Source of the DNA: an uncultured Eubacterium sp.
Lineage (GTDB): Bacteria; Bacillota_A; Clostridia; Lachnospirales; Lachnospiraceae
DNA: 5,211 bases
Assembly (NCBI GenBank): GCA_947653505.1
Contig: CANTHI010000299.1
Coordinates: 1-5,211, forward strand
Direction: 5' to 3'
Numbering within the stretch: position 1 is the first letter of the stretch; each line of letters opens with the position of its first letter. The notes under the pieces were generated by a model. That model had not been told where the DNA came from and made no database searches. It was given only the letters and a program-made list of their open reading frames with translations. This document shows positions 1 through 5,211 of the stretch, piece after piece. The position numbers and the translations under genes are program-made.

Positions 1-24
1 GCTTGGAAGAAGTCGATATCTTGA
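1..24 (+). CDS. rplD: Possible 3' end of ribosomal protein L4 gene (partial, damaged)
   Basis: In S10 operons the gene before rplW is rplD, and clostridial L4 proteins commonly end in a Leu-Glu-Glu-Val-Tyr-Ala-like tail. The bases from about 2 to 24 can be read as that tail followed by TGA (22-24) only if one extra G, an extra CG and one missing G are allowed. Frame 3 gives Leu-Glu-Glu-Val directly, but the TGA is in frame 1. The assignment therefore rests mainly on gene order and a short, imperfect match. It is too short for any domain to be seen. Confidence 0.3.
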   Translation, partial: AWKKSIS

Positions 25-29
25 CGACT

Positions 30-37
30 AGTTGGAA
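30..37 (+). promoter_or_regulatory. Degraded ribosome binding site of rplW
   Basis: The bases AGTTGGAA lie about 12 bases before the ATT start codon. Every other gene here has a near-perfect AGGAGG-type site, and AGTTGG differs from AGGAGG at two adjacent positions. I infer that this was the rplW Shine-Dalgarno sequence, altered either by sequencing error or by mutation. Confidence 0.35.
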
Positions 38-48
38 CGTTAGCCACA

Positions 49-348
49 ATTGCAAACATTCAGTATTATGATGTAATCCTCAGACCGGTGGTTACAGAAA
101 AAAGTATGGATCTTATGGCATACAAAAAGTATACGTTTTATGTGCATACAGATGCAAATAAGGCAATGATTAAGGAAGCCGTAGAGAAAATGTTTGAAGG
201 AACAAAGGTTGCAAAAGTCAACACGATGAATATTCCTGGCAAGAAAAAAAGACGCGGCGCCGTGACAGGAAGAACTCCGGCCAGAAAGAAAGCCATTGTC
301 CAGCTGACAGAGGACAGCGCAGATATCGAGATTTTCAGCGGACTGTAA
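49..348 (+). CDS. rplW: 50S ribosomal protein L23
   Basis: L23 binds domain III of 23S rRNA beside the peptide exit tunnel, where it is a docking site for trigger factor and the signal recognition particle. From position 49 the frame gives 99 residues, the usual length for the family. It contains the conserved N-terminal RPVVTEKS (12-19), the YTFYV strand (28-32), the helix [17 protein letters not shown] (44-60), a basic loop (GKKKRRG, 64-70) and the C-terminal KKAIVQL strand (80-86). The first codon at 49 is ATT, followed by codons for [12 protein letters not shown], which are typical of the true N-terminus, so the original start was probably ATG. The GTG at 88 is in frame but would remove 13 family-conserved residues and has no ribosome binding site. 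No in-frame ATG lies before 109. The stop is followed by the longest gap in the window (61 bases). Confidence 0.93.
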   Translation: MANIQYYDVILRPVVTEKSMDLMAYKKYTFYVHTDANKAMIKEAVEKMFEGTKVAKVNTMNIPGKKKRRGAVTGRTPARKKAIVQLTEDSADIEIFSGL

Positions 349-365
349 AAGAACGTATTTGAATA

Positions 366-380
366 TGTGCAGCTTGCACG
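366..380 (+). other. Small hairpin in the rplW–rplB gap
   Basis: GTGCA (367-371) and TGCAC (375-379) are perfect inverted copies around a three-base loop, extendable by one T-G wobble pair. It sits in the longest intergenic gap, about 15 bases before the rplB ribosome binding site. There is no T-run after it, so it is not an intrinsic terminator. Any role in mRNA processing or translation is speculative and the stem is short. Confidence 0.25.
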
Positions 381-394
381 ATAAGAAAGCATTG

Positions 395-401
395 AAAGGA
401 G
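395..401 (+). promoter_or_regulatory. Ribosome binding site of rplB
   Basis: AAAGGAG lies 8 bases before the ATG at 410. It decides the rplB start: the same frame is open further upstream to an ATG at 365 and a TTG at 359, but those codons have no such site and would add residues absent from the L2 family. Confidence 0.85.
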
Positions 402-409
402 AAACAATC

Positions 410-1258
410 ATGGGAATTAAAAGCTATAACCCATATACACCTTCCAGAAGACATATGACTGGATCTGATTTCTCTGAAATCACAAAGAAAACTCCTGAAA
501 AATCTTTGTTAGTACCGAAAAAGAAACATTCAGGACGTAATAATCAGGGTAAAATTACCGTCAGACACCGTGGCGGTGGAAATAAACAGAAATACAGAAT
601 TATTGATTTTAAAAGAAGAAAAGATGGCGTGGCGGCAAAAGTAATCGGGATCGAGTATGATCCGAACCGCTCGGCAAATATCGCTCTGATCAGATATATG
701 GATGGTCAGAAGGCTTATATTATCGCTCCGGCAGGACTTACAGATGGTATGCAGGTCATGAACGGACCGGAAGCAGAGGTAAGGGTCGGCAATTGTCTGC
801 CGCTTGAGAATATTCCGGTTGGTACACAGATACACAATATCGAACTGCATCCGGGAAAGGGCGGACAGTTAGCGCGTTCCGCGGGTCTGAGCGCACAGTT
901 AATGGCAAAAGAAGGCAAATATGCAACACTCCGTCTGCCTTCAGGTGAAATGAGAATGGTTCCTCTGAGCTGCCGTGCTACAGTCGGCGTCGTTGGAAAT
1001 GGCGATCATAATCTGATCAATATCGGTAAAGCAGGACGGAAGCGTCATATGGGTATCCGCCCGACGGTTCGTGGTTCTGTTATGAATCCGAATGACCATC
1101 CGCATGGTGGTGGTGAAGGCAAGGCTCCGATCGGACGTCCGGGTCCATGTACACCTTGGGGCAAACCTGCACTTGGTCTTAAGACACGTAAGAAAAAGAA
1201 AGCTTCGGATAAGCTGATCGTAAGAAGACGTGACGGCAGAGCAATCAAGAGTAAATAG
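410..1258 (+). CDS. rplB: 50S ribosomal protein L2
   Basis: L2 is a large-subunit protein that binds 23S rRNA, helps join the subunits and is needed for peptidyl-transferase activity. The 282-residue product fits the family (about 275-280). The N-terminal part carries the OB-like RNA-binding domain, including the basic [12 protein letters not shown] run (52-63) and the DFKRRKDG loop (66-73). The middle part is the SH3-like domain. The C-terminal part holds the family signature [12 protein letters not shown] (218-229) and the invariant HPHGGGEG (230-237), whose first histidine corresponds to the functionally important His229 of E. coli. A lysine/arginine-rich tail follows (RKKKKAS, 260-266). 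The start at 410 is set by the AAAGGAG site and the canonical [15 protein letters not shown]-terminus. The TAG stop overlaps the ribosome binding site of rpsS, which suggests translational coupling. Confidence 0.98.
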   Translation: MGIKSYNPYTPSRRHMTGSDFSEITKKTPEKSLLVPKKKHSGRNNQGKITVRHRGGGNKQKYRIIDFKRRKDGVAAKVIGIEYDPNRSANIALIRYMDGQKAYIIAPAGLTDGMQVMNGPEAEVRVGNCLPLENIPVGTQIHNIELHPGKGGQLARSAGLSAQLMAKEGKYATLRLPSGEMRMVPLSCRATVGVVGNGDHNLINIGKAGRKRHMGIRPTVRGSVMNPNDHPHGGGEGKAPIGRPGPCTPWGKPALGLKTRKKKKASDKLIVRRRDGRAIKSK

Positions 1259-1262
1259 GAGG
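1257..1262 (+). promoter_or_regulatory. Ribosome binding site of rpsS overlapping rplB stop
   Basis: A perfect AGGAGG shares its first two bases with the rplB TAG stop (1256-1258) and lies 10 bases before the rpsS ATG. A ribosome terminating on rplB covers this site, so the two genes are likely translationally coupled. Confidence 0.8.
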
Positions 1263-1272
1263 AATATAGATA

Positions 1273-1557
1273 ATGGGTAAAAGATCATTAAAAAAAGGTC
1301 CTTTCGCTGATGAAAGCCTGTTAAAGAAGGTAGATGCCCTGAACGCTGCGGGTGACAATGCGGTAATTAAGACATGGTCACGCCGTTCTACAATTTTTCC
1401 GTCTTTTGTAGGACGTACGTTTGCAGTGCATGATGGCAGAAAGCATGTACCGGTATATGTGACAGAGGATATGGTCGGGCATAAGCTGGGTGAGTTTGTT
1501 GCTACAAGAACTTACCGCGGTCATGTAAAAGAAGAAAAAAGATCAAGAGTGAAATAA
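1273..1557 (+). CDS. rpsS: 30S ribosomal protein S19
   Basis: S19 sits in the head of the small subunit, contacts 16S rRNA together with S13, and approaches the A-site tRNA and the inter-subunit bridge to L5. The 94-residue product matches the family length (about 92-94). Visible landmarks are the N-terminal [17 protein letters not shown] (4-20), the [16 protein letters not shown] core (32-47) and the S19 signature from Asp54 to Thr78 (DGRKHVPVY followed by VGHKLGEF). The tail is basic, as usual. Where many relatives have Met-Val-Gly after Pro-Ser, this protein has Phe-Val-Gly, a mild substitution. It lies 14 bases after rplB and 30 bases before rplV. Confidence 0.98.
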   Translation: MGKRSLKKGPFADESLLKKVDALNAAGDNAVIKTWSRRSTIFPSFVGRTFAVHDGRKHVPVYVTEDMVGHKLGEFVATRTYRGHVKEEKRSRVK

Positions 1558-1587
1558 TTCGCTGATTAGGAAAGGAGGCTCTATTTC

Positions 1588-1977
1588 ATGGCTAAAGGAC
1601 ATAGATCCCAGATCAAGAGAGAAAGAAATGAAAATAATAAAGATACCAGACCTTCTGCAAAATTATCTTATGCAAGAGTGTCAGTTACGAAAGCTTGCTT
1701 TGTATTAGATGCAATTCGTGGAAAAGACGTAAAAACAGCGCTTGCGATTCTGGATTATAATCCGCGCTACGCATCTAAGATTACTGCTAAATTATTAAGA
1801 TCCGCAATTGCGAATGCAGAAAACAATAACGGAATGAACGCAGACCGTCTGTATATTGAAGAGTGCTACGCAAACAAGGGACCTACGATGAAGAGAATCA
1901 GACCGAGAGCACAGGGGCGTGCCTACAGAATCGAAAAGAAAATGAGCCACATCACCATTGTGCTGAATGAAAGATAA
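1588..1977 (+). CDS. rplV: 50S ribosomal protein L22 with N-terminal extension
   Basis: L22 has a globular domain on the ribosome surface and a long beta-hairpin that lines the narrow part of the peptide exit tunnel. Changes in this hairpin are known in other bacteria to give macrolide resistance. The product is 129 residues, against about 110 for E. coli and B. subtilis. The excess is a polar, basic N-terminal segment (about residues 1-23, [20 protein letters not shown]...) before the core begins at [10 protein letters not shown] (23-32). I recall this extension as usual in Lachnospiraceae and use it as a taxonomic hint. The tunnel hairpin is around residues 97-114 ([18 protein letters not shown]), and the family signature spans Lys102 to Leu126. 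The start is supported by a perfect AAAGGAGG (1571-1578), 9 bases upstream. I see no sign of a resistance-type deletion or insertion in the hairpin. Confidence 0.97.
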   Translation: MAKGHRSQIKRERNENNKDTRPSAKLSYARVSVTKACFVLDAIRGKDVKTALAILDYNPRYASKITAKLLRSAIANAENNNGMNADRLYIEECYANKGPTMKRIRPRAQGRAYRIEKKMSHITIVLNER

Positions 1978-1988
1978 GGAGGGAAAGC

Positions 1989-2645
1989 ATGGGACAGAAA
2001 GTTAATCCTCATGGCTTAAGAGTCGGTGTCATTGCTGACTGGGACTCTAAGTGGTATGCAGAGGGAGATTTCGCAGACTGTTTAATAGAAGATTATAAGA
2101 TTAGAGAATTCCTGAAAAAGAAGTTATACACGGCTGGTATCTCAAAGATCGAGATCGAGAGAGCTTCGGAACGTGTAAAAGTCATTATCTATACAGCAAA
2201 ACCGGGTGTTGTCATCGGTAAGGGCGGCGCCGAGATCGAAAAAGTAAAAGGTGAGCTTCAGAAATATACGAACAGAAAGCTGATTGTAGATATCAAAGAA
2301 GTAAAGAAACCAGACAAGGATGCCCAGCTGGTAGCAGAAAATATCGCACTGCAGTTAGAGAATCGTATTTCTTTCCGCCGTGCTATGAAATCCTGCATGT
2401 CCAGAAGCTTAAAGGCAGGCGCGCTTGGAATTAAGACTGCTGTATCCGGACGTCTTGGTGGTGCGGATATGGCGCGTACAGAGTTCTATTCAGAAGGAAA
2501 TATTCCGCTTCAGACATTAAGAGCAGATATTGATTATGGATTCGCTGAGGCAGATACGACTTACGGTAAAGTAGGCGTAAAAGTATGGATCTACAAAGGT
2601 GAGATTCTTCCTACGAAGGGAAATAAGGAAGGAGGCGCTCAGTAA
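1989..2645 (+). CDS. rpsC: 30S ribosomal protein S3
   Basis: S3 lies at the mRNA entry channel of the small subunit and, with S4 and S5, contributes to the ribosome's mRNA helicase activity. The 218-residue product begins with the canonical [13 protein letters not shown]. The KH domain has its GxxG loop at 77-80 (GKGG, within [13 protein letters not shown]). The C-terminal domain includes RRAMKSCM (130-137), with Arg130, Arg131 and Lys134 matching the basic helicase residues of E. coli S3. It continues with [15 protein letters not shown] (151-165) and the invariant [13 protein letters not shown] (176-188). The ribosome binding site AAGGAGGG (1976-1983) overlaps the rplV TAA stop and is 5 bases from the ATG. 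The last codons, for KEGGA, include the ribosome binding site of the next gene, and the stop is only 2 bases before rplP. Confidence 0.98.
   Translation: MGQKVNPHGLRVGVIADWDSKWYAEGDFADCLIEDYKIREFLKKKLYTAGISKIEIERASERVKVIIYTAKPGVVIGKGGAEIEKVKGELQKYTNRKLIVDIKEVKKPDKDAQLVAENIALQLENRISFRRAMKSCMSRSLKAGALGIKTAVSGRLGGADMARTEFYSEGNIPLQTLRADIDYGFAEADTTYGKVGVKVWIYKGEILPTKGNKEGGAQ
2629..2635 (+). promoter_or_regulatory. Ribosome binding site of rplP inside the rpsC coding region
   Basis: AAGGAGG lies within the final codons of rpsC, where it encodes part of Lys-Glu-Gly-Gly, and is 12 bases before the rplP ATG at 2648. A second in-frame ATG at 2654 would be 18 bases away, too far, so the first ATG is preferred. 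Confidence 0.75.
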
Positions 2646-2647
2646 TT

Positions 2648-3088
2648 ATGTTAATGCCGAAAAGAGTAAAGCATAGAAAACAGTTCCGTGGCTCTATGAG
2701 AGGAAAAGCGACCAGGGGCAATAAGATTACCAATGGTTCATATGGTATCGTGGCGATGGAGCCGGCGTGGATTAAATCCAACCAGATCGAGGCAGCCCGT
2801 ATCGCTATGACGCGTTACGTAAAGCGTGGCGGTAAAATCTGGATTAAAATATTCCCTGATAAACCGGTAACTGCAAAGCCTGCAGAGACCCGTATGGGTT
2901 CTGGTAAAGGCTCTCTGGAATACTGGGTAGCTGTTGTAAAGCCAGGACGTGTATTGTTTGAGATCGATGGAGTTGCGGAAGAAACTGCGAGAGAAGCATT
3001 GCGTCTCGCTACACACAAATTACCTTGTAAATGTAAAGTAGTTTCGCGTGCAGACTTAGAAGGCGGTGAATCAAATGAAAGCAAGTAA
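2648..3088 (+). CDS. rplP: 50S ribosomal protein L16
   Basis: L16 helps organise the A-site region of the large subunit and is needed for correct tRNA accommodation. The 146-residue product has the usual start [15 protein letters not shown]. Both family signatures are present: [12 protein letters not shown] (59-70) and [12 protein letters not shown] (82-93). Arg82 aligns with the arginine that is hydroxylated in E. coli L16, though nothing here shows that modification. The C-terminal part has [20 protein letters not shown] (113-132), typical of the family, then an acidic, variable tail. The start follows the rpsC stop by 2 bases, and the last 14 bases overlap rpmC in another frame, so translation of all three genes is probably coupled. 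Confidence 0.98.
   Translation: MLMPKRVKHRKQFRGSMRGKATRGNKITNGSYGIVAMEPAWIKSNQIEAARIAMTRYVKRGGKIWIKIFPDKPVTAKPAETRMGSGKGSLEYWVAVVKPGRVLFEIDGVAEETAREALRLATHKLPCKCKVVSRADLEGGESNESK
3060..3069 (+). promoter_or_regulatory. Ribosome binding site of rpmC inside rplP
   Basis: AAGGCGGTGA matches the extended anti-Shine-Dalgarno complement AAGGAGGTGA with one mismatch. It lies within the rplP coding region, upstream of the ATG at 3075. It decides the start: the in-frame GTG at 3066 is part of this site and has no ribosome binding site of its own. Confidence 0.65.
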
Positions 3089-3278
3089 ATATTTAGAAGA
3101 ATTACGGACACAGACTCCGGCGGACTTAAATGACCGGTTAGCAGAGGCTAAGAAAGAACTTTTCAATTTGAGATTCCAGAATGCAACGAACCAGTTGGAG
3201 AATACAGGCAGAATCAAAGAGGTCAGAAGAAATATTGCAAGAATCCAGACAGTTATTACTGAGAAAGCCAATGCCTGA
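3075..3278 (+). CDS. rpmC: 50S ribosomal protein L29
   Basis: L29 is a small two-helix protein next to L23 at the exit of the peptide tunnel. From the ATG at 3075 the product is 67 residues, the usual size. The first helix runs roughly from KYLEELR to [11 protein letters not shown] (5-37). The second holds the family signature [15 protein letters not shown] (43-57), followed by the Thr-Val-Ile-Thr-Glu-Lys ending. The GTG at 3066 would add three residues not usual in the family and overlaps the ribosome binding site, so I prefer 3075. The gene begins 14 bases before the rplP stop. This is the only overlap in the window and suggests coupled translation. Confidence 0.95.
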   Translation: MKASKYLEELRTQTPADLNDRLAEAKKELFNLRFQNATNQLENTGRIKEVRRNIARIQTVITEKANA

Positions 3279-3285
3279 ATCCCGG

Positions 3286-3292
3286 AAAGGAG
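3286..3292 (+). promoter_or_regulatory. Ribosome binding site of rpsQ (supports GTG start)
   Basis: AAAGGAG is 9 bases before the GTG at 3302. It supports GTG as the true rpsQ start. The ATG at 3294 lies between them, but is out of frame and too close to the site. Confidence 0.8.
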
Positions 3293-3301
3293 AATGAAAT
3301 C

Positions 3302-3556
3302 GTGGAAAGAAATTTAAGAAAAACACGTGTGGGTGTTGTTGTAAGCGATAAGATGCAGAAAACAATTGTCGTAGCTGTAAAGGATAATGTAAGACATCCG
3401 CTTTATAACAAGATCGTTAAAAGAACTTATAAATTAAAAGCTCATGATGAGAACAACGACTGCAGAATCGGTGATACCGTCAGGGTAATGGAGACAAGAC
3501 CGCTGTCTAAGGATAAGAGATGGAGACTTGTCGAAATCGTTGAGAGAGCGAAATAA
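3302..3556 (+). CDS. rpsQ: 30S ribosomal protein S17
   Basis: S17 is an OB-fold primary binder of the 5' domain of 16S rRNA and is important early in small-subunit assembly. Starting from GTG, the product has 84 residues, as in most bacteria. It opens with [23 protein letters not shown] (2-24), continues through [19 protein letters not shown] (32-50), and carries the S17 signature [13 protein letters not shown] (57-69) followed by [12 protein letters not shown] (70-81). The GTG start is supported by a well-placed AAAGGAG and by the canonical N-terminus. The gene lies 23 bases after rpmC and 21 before rplN, in the usual order. Confidence 0.98.
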   Translation: MERNLRKTRVGVVVSDKMQKTIVVAVKDNVRHPLYNKIVKRTYKLKAHDENNDCRIGDTVRVMETRPLSKDKRWRLVEIVERAK

Positions 3557-3577
3557 TAGTACAAGGAGGATTCCAGC

Positions 3578-3946
3578 ATGATACAGCAGGAAAGCAGACT
3601 CAGGGTTGCAGACAATACCGGAGCAAAGGAATTGCTCTGCATTCGTGTTATGGGCGGTTCTACAAGAAGATATGCACACATTGGCGATGTGATCACTGCG
3701 ACCGTTAAAGATGCAACACCAGGCGGCGTTGTTAAAAAAGGGGATGTTGTAAAAGCAGTTATCGTACGTACCGTACGTGAAACACGCCGCAAAGACGGCT
3801 CTTACATCCGCTTTGATGAAAATGCCGCAGTTATTATAAAAGATGACCAGACTCCGAGAGGAACCCGTATCTTCGGACCGGTAGCAAGGGAGCTCCGTGA
3901 TAAGCATTTCATGAAGATTGTTTCTCTGGCTCCGGAAGTATTATAG
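3578..3946 (+). CDS. rplN: 50S ribosomal protein L14
   Basis: L14 is a beta-barrel protein on the interface side of the large subunit. It contacts the small subunit and L19, and is the known docking site for the silencing factor RsfS. The product is 122 residues, exactly the family length. It begins [19 protein letters not shown], has [15 protein letters not shown] (36-50), and the L14 signature lies at about 60-86 ([20 protein letters not shown] and what follows). The end, [19 protein letters not shown] (104-122), is also canonical. A perfect AAGGAGG (3563-3569) is 8 bases before the ATG. The TAG stop overlaps the ribosome binding site of rplX. Confidence 0.99.
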   Translation: MIQQESRLRVADNTGAKELLCIRVMGGSTRRYAHIGDVITATVKDATPGGVVKKGDVVKAVIVRTVRETRRKDGSYIRFDENAAVIIKDDQTPRGTRIFGPVARELRDKHFMKIVSLAPEVL

Positions 3947-3951
3947 GAGGT
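3945..3951 (+). promoter_or_regulatory. Ribosome binding site of rplX overlapping rplN stop
   Basis: AGGAGGT shares two bases with the rplN TAG stop (3944-3946) and is 6 bases before the rplX ATG. This is the same stop-overlapping arrangement as at rplB/rpsS and suggests coupled translation. Confidence 0.8.
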
Positions 3952-3957
3952 AGCAAG

Positions 3958-4269
3958 ATGGCAATGTTTAAAATAAAAAAAGGCGACATGGTAAAAGTGA
4001 TTGCCGGAAGAGATAAAGATAAAGAAGGTAAAGTCATTGCTGTAAATCGCAAGAATCAGACACTTCTTGTTGAGGGAATCAATATGATCACGAAGCATAC
4101 AAAACCATCCATGCAGAACCAGCAGGGCGGGATTGTACACCAGGAAGGGCCAATTCATATTTCAAATGTAATGTATCTGCATAAGGGACAGCCGACAAGA
4201 ATCGGATTTAAGTTTGACGGAGATAAAAAAGTCCGTTTTGCAAAATCAACTGGTGACATTATTGATTAA
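3958..4269 (+). CDS. rplX: 50S ribosomal protein L24
   Basis: L24 is one of the first proteins to bind 23S rRNA during large-subunit assembly and lies near the tunnel exit. The 103-residue product has the family size. The KOW motif is near the N-terminus (KKGDMVKVIAGRDKDKEGKV, 7-26), followed by VEGINMITKHTKPS (38-51), the QQGGI turn (55-59), PIHISNVM (65-72) and a C-terminal RIGFKFDGDKKVRFAKSTG (81-99). The second methionine, at residue 3, would be an alternative start, but the ribosome binding site spacing fits the first ATG. The gene starts 11 bases after rplN and ends 28 bases before rplE. Confidence 0.98.
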   Translation: MAMFKIKKGDMVKVIAGRDKDKEGKVIAVNRKNQTLLVEGINMITKHTKPSMQNQQGGIVHQEGPIHISNVMYLHKGQPTRIGFKFDGDKKVRFAKSTGDIID

Positions 4270-4283
4270 GCACGAATAGAAGG

Positions 4284-4291
4284 AAGGAGGT
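4284..4291 (+). promoter_or_regulatory. Ribosome binding site of rplE (supports GTG start)
   Basis: AAGGAGGT, a perfect extended site, lies 6 bases before the GTG at 4298. The next in-frame ATG (4322) is far from it, so the GTG start is well supported. Confidence 0.85.
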
Positions 4292-4297
4292 CCAAAA

Positions 4298-4837
4298 GTG
4301 AGCAGATTAAAAGATCAGTATATGAATGAGATCGTAGATGCTATGATCAAAAAATTCGGATATAAAAATCGCATGCAGGTGCCAAAGCTGGATAAGATTG
4401 TTGTAAACATGGGCATTGGTGAAGCAAAGGAAAACGCGAAGATATTGGAAGCAGCTATGAGCGATATGGAATTGATTACCGGACAAAAGCCAGTGAAGAC
4501 GATTTCCAAAAAATCCATCGCGAACTTTAAGATCAGGGAAGGGATGCCGATCGGCTGTAAGGTGACGTTAAGAGGGGAAAAGATGTATGAATTTTTAGAT
4601 CGTCTTGTAAACCTTGCGCTGCCTCGTGTACGTGACTTTCGGGGTGTCAATCCGAATTCTTTTGATGGGAGAGGCAATTATGCACTTGGTATCAAAGAGC
4701 AGCTGATCTTCCCGGAAGTGGAATTTGATAAGATCGACAAAGTACGCGGCATGGACGTTATTTTTGTAACTACTGCAAAGACGGATGAAGAAGCACGTGA
4801 ATTATTAGCGCAGTTCAACATGCCATTTCAGAAGTAA
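4298..4837 (+). CDS. rplE: 50S ribosomal protein L5
   Basis: L5 binds 5S rRNA in the central protuberance, contacts P-site tRNA and forms a bridge to the small-subunit head. The 179-residue product matches the family (about 179). It starts from GTG and has [16 protein letters not shown] (28-43), the L5 signature region [18 protein letters not shown] (60-77), IGCKVTLRG (85-93), [10 protein letters not shown] (109-118), the [15 protein letters not shown] stretch (126-140) and the C-terminal [20 protein letters not shown] (151-170). It lies between rplX and rpsN as in most bacterial spc clusters. In E. coli, S8 represses this operon at the rplE start. I see no obvious copy of that helix-21-like site here and do not claim one. 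Confidence 0.98.
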   Translation: MSRLKDQYMNEIVDAMIKKFGYKNRMQVPKLDKIVVNMGIGEAKENAKILEAAMSDMELITGQKPVKTISKKSIANFKIREGMPIGCKVTLRGEKMYEFLDRLVNLALPRVRDFRGVNPNSFDGRGNYALGIKEQLIFPEVEFDKIDKVRGMDVIFVTTAKTDEEARELLAQFNMPFQK

Positions 4838-4851
4838 TCAGGAGGGAAATT

Positions 4852-5037
4852 ATGGCAAAGACTTCGATGAAAGTAAAACAGCAGCGTAAACAGAAATTTT
4901 CTACAAGAGAATATACACGCTGCAGAATCTGTGGTCGTCCACATTCTGTATTAAAGAAATACGGTGTGTGCCGTGTGTGCTTCCGGGAATTAGCATATAA
5001 GGGCCAGATTCCGGGAGTAAAGAAGGCTTCCTGGTAA
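4852..5037 (+). CDS. rpsN: 30S ribosomal protein S14, zinc-binding short type
   Basis: S14 sits in the head of the small subunit between S3 and S10, and is among the late-assembling proteins. This is the short, zinc-dependent form: 61 residues against about 100 for the E. coli type. Four cysteines form two CxxC pairs at 24/27 (CRIC) and 40/43 (CRVC), the zinc ribbon. The canonical ending is [18 protein letters not shown] (44-61). In Gram-positive bacteria this form (often called rpsZ or rpsN1) lies in the spc cluster, while zinc-free copies, if present, lie elsewhere under zinc control. The start is supported by AGGAGGG (4840-4846), 5 bases upstream. It follows rplE by 14 bases. Confidence 0.98.
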   Translation: MAKTSMKVKQQRKQKFSTREYTRCRICGRPHSVLKKYGVCRVCFRELAYKGQIPGVKKASW

Positions 5038-5060
5038 ACCGTGACACCCAGATAATTTTT

Positions 5061-5067
5061 AAGGAGG
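5061..5067 (+). promoter_or_regulatory. Ribosome binding site of rpsH
   Basis: A perfect AAGGAGG lies 10 bases before the ATG at 5078. It shows that the short, damaged frame that follows is a real gene start and not a chance frame. Confidence 0.85.
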
Positions 5068-5077
5068 AAATTCAATC

Positions 5078-5211
5078 ATGACAGTGAGTGATCCAATCGC
5101 AGATATGCTTACAAGAATCCGTAACGCAAATACTGCTAAACATGATACAGTAGATATTCCGTCAATCTCCGCCGAAACAAATTCCTCATCAAAAGGATAG
5201 TAAGATACGCA
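5078..5211 (+). CDS. rpsH: 30S ribosomal protein S8, 5' part, disrupted near the window end
   Basis: S8 is a primary binder of the central domain of 16S rRNA and is essential for small-subunit assembly. A full-length protein has about 130 residues. The first 29 codons read [20 protein letters not shown] and then KHDTVDIPS, the classic S8 N-terminus. From position 5165 the reading no longer resembles S8, and an in-frame TAG occurs at 5198-5200 after 40 codons. Traces of the expected continuation can be seen further on. ATTCCTCATCAAAA (5181-5194) repeats the Ile-Pro-Ser codons with one base missing and adds Ser-Lys. The final bases read as Met-Lys-Ile-Ala codons if three single extra bases are removed. 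I infer that the intact gene continues beyond the window and that this end is poor sequence. Genuine truncation is less likely in an essential gene. Confidence 0.88.
5165..5211 (+). other. Scrambled sequence at the right edge, probable contig-end artefact
   Basis: Coding sense is lost abruptly at 5165 within rpsH. The 16 bases at 5165-5180 match nothing expected in S8. Bases 5181-5211 look like a second, error-rich reading of the codons starting at 5156. No inverted repeats, insertion-sequence ends or target duplications are visible in the 47 bases available. Confidence 0.5.

Noticed and set aside
359..385. Possible internal promoter (TTGAAT near 359 and GATAAG near 380) in the rplW–rplB gap.
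   Set aside because: The spacing is only 15 bases and the -10 match is poor. It is too weak to support within a polycistronic operon.
359..409. Upstream in-frame extension of rplB giving a 299-residue protein.
   Set aside because: The added residues are not part of the L2 family and have no ribosome binding site. The ATG at 410 has AAAGGAG 8 bases upstream and the canonical N-terminus.
1290..1296. Run of seven A in rpsS that fits an A_AAA_AAA slippery heptamer; the same pattern occurs in rplX at 3975-3981.
   Set aside because: Both genes are intact in frame with normal length. Lys-Lys codons in basic ribosomal proteins explain the runs, and no stimulatory structure or second frame product is evident.
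2149..2161. Short tandem ATCGAGATCGAGA repeat in rpsC.
   Set aside because: It encodes the conserved Ile-Glu-Ile-Glu-Arg of S3. No extended repeat is present.
3763..3777. Two CGTACG palindromes three bases apart (3763-3768 and 3772-3777).
   Set aside because: They lie inside rplN and encode conserved Val-Arg-Thr-Val-Arg residues of the L14 signature. They are best explained by coding sequence.
3434..3907. Long open frames on the minus strand, such as one of about 157 codons opposite rpsQ and rplN, with others opposite rplB and rplE.
   Set aside because: They lie antisense to highly conserved ribosomal genes, show no recognisable family, and have no supporting ribosome binding site that I could identify. 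They are frame shadows.
5165..5211. Insertion sequence or other mobile element breaking rpsH.
   Set aside because: There is no inverted repeat or transposase coding visible in 47 bases, and the expected S8 codons reappear with small indels. That fits sequence error better than insertion.

Overview
The window is a stretch of the conserved ribosomal-protein supercluster (S10–spc region) of a Gram-positive bacterium, probably a clostridial gut-type member of the Lachnospiraceae. This placement is inferred from several features: the strong AGGAGG-type ribosome binding sites, the gene order, the zinc-binding short form of S14, an L22 with an N-terminal extension starting [10 protein letters not shown], and the overall wording of L2, S3 and L16. 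Genus cannot be named from the sequence alone. All genes lie on the + strand.

Layout: a possible last few codons of rplD (L4, stop about 22-24), then rplW (L23), rplB (L2), rpsS (S19), rplV (L22), rpsC (S3), rplP (L16), rpmC (L29), rpsQ (S17), rplN (L14), rplX (L24), rplE (L5), rpsN (S14, zinc type) and the beginning of rpsH (S8). Gaps are 2 to 61 bases, with one 14-base overlap (rplP/rpmC). Several ribosome binding sites overlap the stop codon or the tail of the gene before. I see no terminator and no convincing internal promoter, so the whole stretch reads as one polycistronic message. No gene-free stretch exceeds 61 bases.

The products are structural proteins of both ribosomal subunits. 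L23, L22, L29 and L24 sit around the peptide exit tunnel. L2, L14 and L16 serve the peptidyl-transferase, subunit-bridge and tRNA-accommodation regions. L5 contacts the 5S rRNA and central protuberance. S19, S3, S14, S17 and S8 belong to the small subunit.

The unusual signals are at the two extremities. At the left end the rplW start is ATT instead of ATG, its ribosome binding site is degraded, and the presumed L4 tail is out of frame. At the right end rpsH runs correctly for 29 codons, then becomes scrambled and hits a stop. Faint traces of the expected S8 sequence can still be read through small insertions. The simplest explanation is poor-quality sequence at the ends of an assembled contig. 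I found no previously undescribed system here; the interior is an ordinary, well-preserved housekeeping operon.
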